Below, piece after piece: positions 1-4,311 of a DNA stretch of 13,228 nt; within the stretch, counting starts at the first letter, position 1, and every line of letters starts with the position of its first letter. Source of the stretch: Oscillospiraceae bacterium (lineage in GTDB: Bacteria; Bacillota; Clostridia; UBA1381); the NCBI GenBank assembly GCA_015068545.1, contig SVKH01000033.1, positions 1 to 13,228 of the forward strand, given 5' to 3'. The notes below the pieces were generated by a model, which made no database searches, was not told the origin of the DNA, and was given only the letters and a program-made list of their open reading frames with translations. The translations under genes were made by a program, and so were the position numbers.

Positions 1-2
1 AA

Positions 3-626
3 TATAAGATAATTATTTCCTCTATAATTACATTGTTGCCGATGATTTTCGGATTTGTGGTTTGGAACAGACTGCCGGAAAACATAGCGACAAGTTTTGG
101 ATGGAACGGTGAAATTACAGGTTACAACAGTAAAATGTTTGCAGTTGTTGGACTTCCGGCGATACTGGCTTTTGTGAATTTAATATGTATTATTGCAACA
201 AGTGCCGATCCGAGACGAAAGAATATTAGTAATAAAATGTTCTCGACCGTTATAAGCATTGTTCCCGTTTGCTCATTGATTTGCGGAATTTGTATCTATG
301 CTAATGCATTGGGATATAAAATAAGTGTCGAAAGCATAATGCCTGCCTTCGTGGGAATTTTATTTTTTGTGCTTGGCTTTATTCTTCCAAAATGCAAACA
401 AAATTACACAATCGGAATCAAGCTCCCCTGGACACTGCATGATGAAGAGAACTGGAATAAAACACATAAGCTTGCAGGAAAACTTTGGATTTATGGTGGT
501 ATAATAATGATTGTGTCAGGACTGTTTGATTTAACATTTATATTTATGACAATAATTTTTGCACTTGTTATTATTCCAACGATATATTCATATTTGCTAT
601 ATAGGAAACAAAATAAAATGAACTGA
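3..626 (+). CDS. SdpI-family (DUF1648) membrane protein, 5' end cut by window edge
   Basis: The reading frame is open to the window edge, so the gene starts just outside. The TTG at 33 is an internal in-frame codon, not a convincing start. SdpI in Bacillus subtilis is a membrane immunity and signalling protein against the SdpC toxin, and many paralogues have unknown roles. The N-terminal part shows the DUF1648 pattern: a hydrophobic helix, then NRLPENIATSFGWNGEITGY. The C-terminal half has the SdpI signature GIKLPWTLHDEENWNKTHK followed by two more helices. About six membrane segments are visible in total. The roughly 207 residues present are close to the family length of about 210, so only a few residues are missing. 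No SdpC-like toxin or SdpR repressor is visible in the window, although an upstream regulator could lie outside it. Family assignment is firm; an immunity role is only inference. Confidence 0.85.
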   Translation, partial: YKIIISSIITLLPMIFGFVVWNRLPENIATSFGWNGEITGYNSKMFAVVGLPAILAFVNLICIIATSADPRRKNISNKMFSTVISIVPVCSLICGICIYANALGYKISVESIMPAFVGILFFVLGFILPKCKQNYTIGIKLPWTLHDEENWNKTHKLAGKLWIYGGIIMIVSGLFDLTFIFMTIIFALVIIPTIYSYLLYRKQNKMN

Positions 627-648
627 TGATATAGAAAATAAAGTGCGT

Positions 649-686
649 AGCCTATCACTCGGCAAAAGTGATAGGTTATTCATTTA
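649..686 (+). terminator. Hairpin after the SdpI-family gene, probable weak terminator
   Basis: CCTATCAC (651-658) and GTGATAGG (668-675) form an 8-bp stem with a 9-nt loop. A G-U pair and an A-T pair extend it outward. The following stretch, TTATTCATTT, is T-rich but interrupted. Its place 25 bases after the SdpI-family stop fits a terminator. The hairpin also contains the GTG that would otherwise be the start of the response regulator fragment. Confidence 0.5.
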
Positions 687-694
687 TCCTATAT

Positions 695-910
695 CAAAAT
701 ATGCTTTGTGTGTTGTCACAAAATGTAGGAAAGGTGCTTACGCATAAATTTATTGCAGAGAAAATTTTGGGCAGCGCATGGGAAACGGATATAGGTTCCC
801 TTCGGGTGTTTATGACAACACTTAGAAAAAAGATTGAAAAGCTTCCGGACTCTCCGCAGTATATCCAGACACATATAGGTGTCGGATACAGGATGATGAA
901 GGTTGAATAG
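695..910 (+). pseudogene. Truncated OmpR/KdpE-type response regulator, DNA-binding domain only
   Basis: About 70 residues match the C-terminal half of an OmpR/PhoB winged-helix domain. The visible landmarks are LSQNVGKVLTHKFIAEKILGS, SLRVFMTTLRKKIEKLP and the closing YIQTHIGVGYRM. The spacing and the RVFMTTLRKKIE helix resemble KdpE-like regulators. The phospho-receiver domain (about 120 residues with the acceptor aspartate) and the first strands of the DNA-binding domain are missing. Family resemblance begins near codon 695, just after the hairpin at 651-675. An open frame can be drawn back to a GTG at 668, but that GTG lies in the hairpin stem, has no ribosome binding site, and adds residues unlike the family. 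The remaining frame has no stops or frameshifts and keeps a perfect downstream terminator, so the truncation may be recent. A functional mini-regulator is possible but less likely. Confidence 0.75.
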
Positions 911-965
911 GTATTTATTTAATAAAGAAACTGGCATCTAAACTATTCGCCTTTTCCAAATGAAT

Positions 966-1013
966 AACACCTGATATTTGAACCATTATTGGTAAATATC
1001 AGGTGTTTTTTAC
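966..1013 (+). terminator. Strong intrinsic terminator after the response regulator remnant
   Basis: AACACCTGATATTT (966-979) pairs perfectly over 14 bp with AAATATCAGGTGTT (994-1007), followed by a run of six T. The 14-nt loop holds a further small ACCA/TGGT pairing. It is the best terminator in the window and is probably the original terminator of the now truncated regulator gene. Confidence 0.9.
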
Positions 1014-1200
1014 TTTATAGGAAACTGCGTTCCCATAAAGCAAAAATAATTATACTGCCGTGCAATTGTTTGGAAAATCTTTAGCTTTTCAAAAATGCAC
1101 ATGGCATAAGAAAAGCGAGATTGCTTCGACCTTCCGCCGTAGGCGGTGCAGCGAAGCTGCTTTTCTTGTGCCAAAATCCTTGAATTAATGTGGGTTTTGG
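1013..1200. repeat. Chain of inverted repeats in the 475-base gene-free stretch (911-1385)
   Basis: No coding frame is credible between 911 and 1385. The stretch instead holds consecutive hairpins. The first is CTTTATAGGAA (1013-1023) with TTCCCATAAAG (1030-1040), 10 of 11 paired. The second is a looser hairpin closed by GTGCA (1060-1064) and TGCAC (1096-1100). The third is a 70-nt rod made of GGCATAAGAAAAGC (1103-1116) with GCTTTTCTTGTGCC (1159-1172), GCTTCG (1123-1128) with CGAAGC (1152-1157), and CCGCC (1134-1138) with GGCGG (1142-1146). The fourth is CCAAAATCC (1171-1179) with GGGTTTTGG (1192-1200). An alternative pairing, GCAGC GAA GCTGC (1148-1160) before TTTTCTT, looks like a terminator. 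The rest, 1201-1385, is AT-rich and shows nothing. This could be a small dispersed palindromic repeat, a MITE-like remnant or a structured RNA; the sequence alone does not decide. Confidence 0.6.
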
Positions 1201-1385
1201 CGGTCCCCTTATATAGTTTATATTGTACACTTTTTTGAAGGAATAATGTTTTTTTATTAAAACAAATGGTTTTTATAAGTTCGATTTATTAGTGCCATTA
1301 TTTAGTGATTAAACTTTTATTAATCTATCGTAGTATTCTGTTTCAAATTTGTTAGGAGTATTTATAGATGCGTATTTCGCAAAAA

Positions 1386-2321
1386 TCATTTACTTTTTGC
1401 ACCTTGATATGTGTTGCGTCGCACCATTTCCTTGTCAATCTCATTTAATACCACAAATTTTTTAAGGCTCCAAAGGGGAGCTATCAATGTATCTCTGCCG
1501 CCATCGCCGGTAAGTCTTTGGAAAACGGTTTCTTTTGGGAAGATTTCCAAACAGTCCACAACGGTATTTACATATTCCTCCAAAGTCATGGCAGAAAATT
1601 CTCCGTTTTGGTATTGTTCTGCCATTTTTGTACCCTTTAGTATATGTAAAAGGTGGAGCTTTACATACTCAGGATTTAGTTCTGCCACTTTTTTTGCACT
1701 TTCCATCATCATTTCGTGATCTTCTCCCGGTAGTCCTAATATTAGATGGACGCAGACACGAATACCAAGAGCTTTTAGCTTTTTGTAACCTTCTAAAAAC
1801 TCCGCATAGCTATGACAACGGTTAATTCTCTCGCCGGTTTTGTCAAAAACTGTTTGAAGTCCCAATTCTACTATAAGGAAAGTTCTTTTATTAAGCTCAT
1901 CTAAGTATGCAAGTACATCATCTGCCAGACAGTCTGCGCGAGTTGCAATTGCAAATCCGACAACACCGTCCATAGCTAATACCGGCTCAAATTTTTCCCT
2001 TAAAACCGATGCTTTTTCGTATGTATTAGAGTTTGCCTGAAAGTAAGGTATGTAAAGGGCGTCAGGCCATTTTTTGTGCATTTTTTCCTTAATTTCTTCA
2101 AACTGAACCAAAACGTCGTGTCCCGGATTCCCTGCAAAATCTCCGCTGCCGCTAAGGCAATAGGTGCATCCGCCAAAACCCTTTGTCCCGTCAAGATTCG
2201 GGCAGGTGAAACCACCGTTTAATGCCACTTTGAAAACCTTTTTGCCAAAGGTCTTTTGCAGGTGATAGTTCCATGTATGGTATCTTTTATTGTCAAGTGA
2301 AAACGGGAAATCGTTCTTCAT
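1386..2321 (-). CDS. ytqA: Radical SAM protein, YtqA/YhcC family (TIGR01212)
   Basis: This 311-residue cytosolic protein belongs to the TIGR01212 radical SAM family (B. subtilis YtqA, E. coli YhcC), whose reaction I cannot name. The N-terminal SLDNKRYHTWNYHLQKTFG is the family hallmark. The iron-sulfur cluster ligands are visible as Cys40, Cys52 and Cys55 in the pattern C-x11-C-x2-C (TCPNLDGTKGFGGCTYC), an Elp3-like wide spacing. Downstream, VHLILGLPGED and VKLHLLHILKGT follow the radical SAM barrel. Length is normal and the frame intact. A GAGG ribosome binding site sits about 8 bases before the ATG. The 5' region (2322-2400) contains a palindrome AAAAGCTTTT (2334-2343) and a 6-bp CTATCC/GGATAG pairing, but I see no clear promoter. 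Co-transcription with the DUF1540 gene upstream would have to pass the U6 structure at 2408-2487. Confidence 0.93.
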   Translation of the reverse strand: MKNDFPFSLDNKRYHTWNYHLQKTFGKKVFKVALNGGFTCPNLDGTKGFGGCTYCLSGSGDFAGNPGHDVLVQFEEIKEKMHKKWPDALYIPYFQANSNTYEKASVLREKFEPVLAMDGVVGFAIATRADCLADDVLAYLDELNKRTFLIVELGLQTVFDKTGERINRCHSYAEFLEGYKKLKALGIRVCVHLILGLPGEDHEMMMESAKKVAELNPEYVKLHLLHILKGTKMAEQYQNGEFSAMTLEEYVNTVVDCLEIFPKETVFQRLTGDGGRDTLIAPLWSLKKFVVLNEIDKEMVRRNTYQGAKSK

Positions 2322-2407
2322 AATATACCTCGTAAAAGCTTTTATTAAAGATGCTATCCCCGCGCAAAAAGTGGTAGAAATTCGCTGGAGGATAGGGGCA
2401 AAAATGT

Positions 2408-2487
2408 AAAAAATAGCGCCTCATAAAATGATAAGGGGTTATAGCAAAGGTGCAGACTACATTCTGCACTATTGCTACAACCCGCTA
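2408..2487 (-). ncRNA. Three-way-junction structured RNA ending in U6; compound terminator or small RNA
   Basis: Read on the minus strand, three helices meet with no unpaired base at the junction. P1 pairs 2483-2487 with 2414-2418 (5 bp). P2 pairs 2431-2436 with 2419-2424 (6 bp, 6-nt loop). P3 pairs 2472-2482 with 2437-2447 (11 bp), then a 2-by-2 internal loop, then 2464-2469 with 2450-2455 (GTGCAG/CTGCAC) and an 8-nt loop. Six U (complement of 2408-2413) follow P1 at once. Two pairs (2422:2433 and 2441:2478) are G-U on the minus strand but would be C-A or A-C on the plus strand, which favours leftward transcription. It lies 37 bases after the DUF1540 stop, behind a further 7-bp hairpin (2499-2516). 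At the least it is an elaborate terminator. I do not recognise it as a named RNA family. Confidence 0.6.
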
Positions 2488-2524
2488 AAACATCATGCTT
2501 CCAAATTATTTTGGAAAAAAAGTT

Positions 2525-2695
2525 TTATGCCAACTCGAATGACTTACAGTCTGTACACTCATTCATAGTTGGGTTTGGCTCGTGAGAACCTACTGTTATA
2601 CAGTCTAAGGAACAGAAATCTTTTGATTTGCAATGATTCTTACACTCTGTAACAGTGCATTTAATGCTTTCGTTTGGTTTACAATTACAATTCAT
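2525..2695 (-). CDS. DUF1540 cysteine-rich small protein (56 residues)
   Basis: A short intact frame encodes 56 residues with nine cysteines (3, 5, 13, 18, 22, 28, 32, 47, 50). The core IKCTVTECKNHC, FCSLDCITVGSHE and the ending ECTDCKSFEL match the DUF1540 family of Clostridia and Bacilli. These are small proteins whose spaced cysteines suggest metal binding; their function is not established. It has no signal peptide or membrane segment and is probably cytosolic. The ribosome binding site is excellent: GGGAGGTG ends seven bases before the ATG. A TATAAT-like -10 lies upstream at 2739-2744. The preceding gene on the same strand ends 57 bases upstream, and a U6-ended three-way-junction RNA lies downstream. 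Identity as DUF1540 rests on my reading of the cysteine pattern; the reading frame and start are clear. Confidence 0.85.
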   Translation of the reverse strand: MNCNCKPNESIKCTVTECKNHCKSKDFCSLDCITVGSHEPNPTMNECTDCKSFELA

Positions 2696-2738
2696 TTTTT
2701 TGCACCTCCCGAATTTATAATCTCCAGAAAGGCAGTGT

Positions 2739-2744
2739 ATTATA
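2739..2744 (-). promoter_or_regulatory. Possible -10 box for the DUF1540 gene
   Basis: On the minus strand, CTGTATAATACAC contains a perfect TATAAT 43 bases before the DUF1540 start. No good -35 lies 16-18 bases upstream, so the assignment is weak. The box overlaps the right arm of the TATACAGAAAA inverted repeat, which would allow structure or a bound protein to affect it. Confidence 0.35.
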
Positions 2745-2781
2745 CAGAAAAATTAAAGGAGGTGTTTGTATTTTCTGTATA
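2741..2781 (-). promoter_or_regulatory. 11-bp inverted repeat; loop carries complement of the next gene's Shine-Dalgarno
   Basis: TATACAGAAAA (2741-2751) and TTTTCTGTATA (2771-2781) are perfect inverted repeats separated by 19 bases. They span the last codons and stop of the 286-residue gene. In the minus-strand transcript the loop contains CACCTCC (complement of 2758-2764), which is exactly complementary to GGAGGTG in the DUF1540 ribosome binding site (complement of 2703-2709). No T-run follows, so this is not a standard terminator. It may act as an attenuating or translation-blocking element on read-through RNA. Confidence 0.4.
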
Positions 2782-3613
2782 GTCTAAGGGCTGTGGAAAT
2801 CTCGCCGGAGGTAAGCACGCTCTTTATGTATGATTTTAGCTCTTTAGTGTTGCCTGAAGATTGCAGGCTGTTTACCTTGCCCATATTTACCTTTGCTATA
2901 ATAGCCATGCCGGCTTGAATTTCTTCTTTGGAAGCTGCCGCCATGATTCTATCGTATGCTGTTTGATGCTTTTTCGGAACGTCCTCTTTTGACAGAGGCT
3001 CGAACTGCTGTGGTGGCGGATTGGTTGCCGTAGGCTGTGAAGAGCCGGATTGTTGATTTGCGCCTCCGATTTGGTTTATTTGTGGTGTGTTTACGTTTTG
3101 ATTACCATTAATTACTCCGTTTTGATGATGGTCATGGTTTTTTGTTGGAGAATAAAGCTTTGATGTACCTGCCTGTGTAAATGCTATGTCAGTTTTTTCC
3201 GGAGTAAGACTTATAAAAGGTGTAGCTTTAGAATCTGATGGGGAAGTGGTCTCATTACCTGAAGAGATGCCGGTTTCGCTGCCAGATTGTTCTGCCGGAT
3301 CGGTACCTTCTGTTATTTCGTCTTCACTTTCAATCTCTAGAAGGGTAGAGAGTACATCCTTTGCTGTATCCTTACTTATATTGGTAATGCTTTCTACAAA
3401 GTCTTTGTTGGTAAAGTACTTGGCGAAGGTGACAATGTCCTTGTTAGTTAGCTTTTCGCCTTCCTTTTCGCCGGTGTTTATATACTGATTGTATTTTGGA
3501 ATAATAACAAAGTTATATACAGCAAGTCCGGCAATTCCAATAGCCACAACGATTGAAACCAGAACAGTTATCAAGGTAATAATCACTTTTTTTAGTTTGG
3601 ATTTTTTTGCCAT
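2753..3613 (-). CDS. Membrane-anchored extracytoplasmic protein with low-complexity stalk, unknown function
   Basis: I do not recognise this 286-residue protein. It starts with a lysine-rich stretch (MAKKSKLKK), then one hydrophobic helix at about residues 9-35, which suggests an uncleaved signal anchor with the rest outside the cell. Residues about 45-95 form a charged, helical-looking region. Residues about 96-215 are a low-complexity linker rich in Ser, Thr, Asn, Gln and Pro, including a QPTATNPPPQQ run and an HDHH cluster. The last 70 residues form a compact, probably helical basic domain (KKHQTAYDRIMAAASKEEIQ through LRLYRKYKHLL). No sortase motif or enzyme motif is visible. The ribosome binding site CGGAGG precedes the ATG. 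It is third in a leftward operon after tadA and a 33-residue membrane peptide, with only 13 bases after the latter, so the two may work together. Confidence 0.75.
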   Translation of the reverse strand: MAKKSKLKKVIITLITVLVSIVVAIGIAGLAVYNFVIIPKYNQYINTGEKEGEKLTNKDIVTFAKYFTNKDFVESITNISKDTAKDVLSTLLEIESEDEITEGTDPAEQSGSETGISSGNETTSPSDSKATPFISLTPEKTDIAFTQAGTSKLYSPTKNHDHHQNGVINGNQNVNTPQINQIGGANQQSGSSQPTATNPPPQQFEPLSKEDVPKKHQTAYDRIMAAASKEEIQAGMAIIAKVNMGKVNSLQSSGNTKELKSYIKSVLTSGEISTALRLYRKYKHLL

Positions 3614-3626
3614 AATTGTGCCTCCG

Positions 3627-3728
3627 TTATGCTACAAACATTGATACAATGGAAATTGCAATTGGTAAAATAAGTGCAACAGCGAGTGTTATACAGATTA
3701 TTCTTTTAGCTTTATCAGTAATTCGCAT
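3627..3728 (-). CDS. 33-residue single-helix membrane peptide
   Basis: This short frame encodes a basic N-terminus (MRITDKAKR), then about 22 hydrophobic residues ending in SMFVA, consistent with one transmembrane helix. The ATG lies one base beyond the tadA stop, and AAGGAT inside the last tadA codons serves as ribosome binding site, so translation is probably coupled to tadA. The next gene begins 13 bases after its stop. The layout argues that it is a real gene rather than spacer. No family recognised. It could be an accessory subunit of the membrane-anchored protein downstream, a small toxin-like peptide, or a chance frame. That it is a gene is inference from start, spacing and hydropathy. 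Confidence 0.6.
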   Translation of the reverse strand: MRITDKAKRIICITLAVALILPIAISIVSMFVA

Positions 3729-3729
3729 T

Positions 3730-4179
3730 TTATTTATCCTTCTTTCTTAGATTTTTAAAAAAACTTTTTAATATTTCTTCGCTTTCTGCTTTTAAGATAC
3801 CGCCTTGGTATGTGATTTTATGAGGTAACACCTGTGATAGGTCACAGGCACTTCCCAAGCAGCCGGATTTATGGTCATATGCGCCGAAGTAAACCTTTTC
3901 TATACGGGACTGGAGTATGGCACCCATGCACATTGGGCATGGCTCCAAGGTGACGTATATTTCGCACTCGGGCAGACGCCAGCCTCCAAGCTTTCGGCAA
4001 GCCTTGTCTATTGCGATTATCTCGGCGTGCATCAAGGCGTTTTTTTTGGTTTCGCGTTTGTTGTACCCTCTGGAGATGACCTTGCCGTCACGGACAATGA
4101 CCGCACCTATTGGCGTTTCGTCTATGGCGTATGCCTTTTTAGCTTCTTTAATTGCCATTTGCATAAATCTTTCCACCAT
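3730..4179 (-). CDS. tadA: tRNA-specific adenosine deaminase TadA
   Basis: TadA converts adenosine 34 to inosine in the wobble position of tRNA-Arg(ACG), an essential cytosolic step. The zinc site is complete: His51 and the proton-shuttling Glu53 in MHAEIIAI, and Cys81 and Cys84 in LEPCPMCMGAI. The 149-residue length is normal. I place the start at 4179 (MVERFMQMAIKEAKKA) because GGGAG lies eight bases upstream and the N-terminus then matches the family. The frame can be extended to an ATG at 4212, but the extra MMYMLYLGVLA has no ribosome binding site and is unlike TadA. It is the first gene of a leftward operon and is divergent from mutS2. Its stop is one base from the start of the 33-residue membrane peptide gene. 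Confidence 0.96.
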   Translation of the reverse strand: MVERFMQMAIKEAKKAYAIDETPIGAVIVRDGKVISRGYNKRETKKNALMHAEIIAIDKACRKLGGWRLPECEIYVTLEPCPMCMGAILQSRIEKVYFGAYDHKSGCLGSACDLSQVLPHKITYQGGILKAESEEILKSFFKNLRKKDK

Positions 4180-4223
4180 AGCCAACACTCCCAGATACAA
4201 CATATACATCATTTTATCACAAT

Positions 4224-4229
4224 ATTATA
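4224..4229 (-). promoter_or_regulatory. Possible -10 box of the tadA operon
   Basis: The minus strand reads TATAAT here, 45 bases before the preferred tadA start, in a very AT-rich divergent spacer. The hexamer at the expected -35 place (AACAAT) is a poor match. The promoter region would overlap that of mutS2 on the other strand. Confidence 0.4.
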
Positions 4230-4247
4230 TTTTTTGCAATAAAGATA

Positions 4248-4275
4248 TTGTTTTTATTGAAAAAAATGATATAAT
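4248..4275 (+). promoter_or_regulatory. Sigma-A promoter of mutS2
   Basis: TTGTTT (4248-4253) and a perfect TATAAT (4270-4275) are separated by 16 bases, and the mutS2 start lies 37 bases further on. It faces away from tadA, so this 130-base spacer drives both operons. Confidence 0.65.
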
Positions 4276-4311
4276 TATAGATAGTACGAAAATGGGGGTA
4301 TGGGTTTAAAA

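Noticed and set aside
668..694. GTG at 668 as start of a small response-regulator gene
   Set aside because: The GTG lies inside a hairpin stem, lacks a ribosome binding site, and the residues before about 695 do not resemble the family.
1368..1448. 26-residue frame with an AGGAG-like sequence upstream on the plus strand
   Set aside because: It overlaps the 3' end of the radical SAM gene in antisense, and the peptide shows no pattern beyond chance.
1411..1825. Plus-strand open frames across the radical SAM gene
   Set aside because: They are antisense shadows of a well supported gene, with no ribosome binding site or family resemblance.
4180..4212. Longer TadA N-terminus (MMYMLYLGVLA)
   Set aside because: There is no Shine-Dalgarno before 4212, while GGGAG is well placed before 4179, and the shorter form matches the family.
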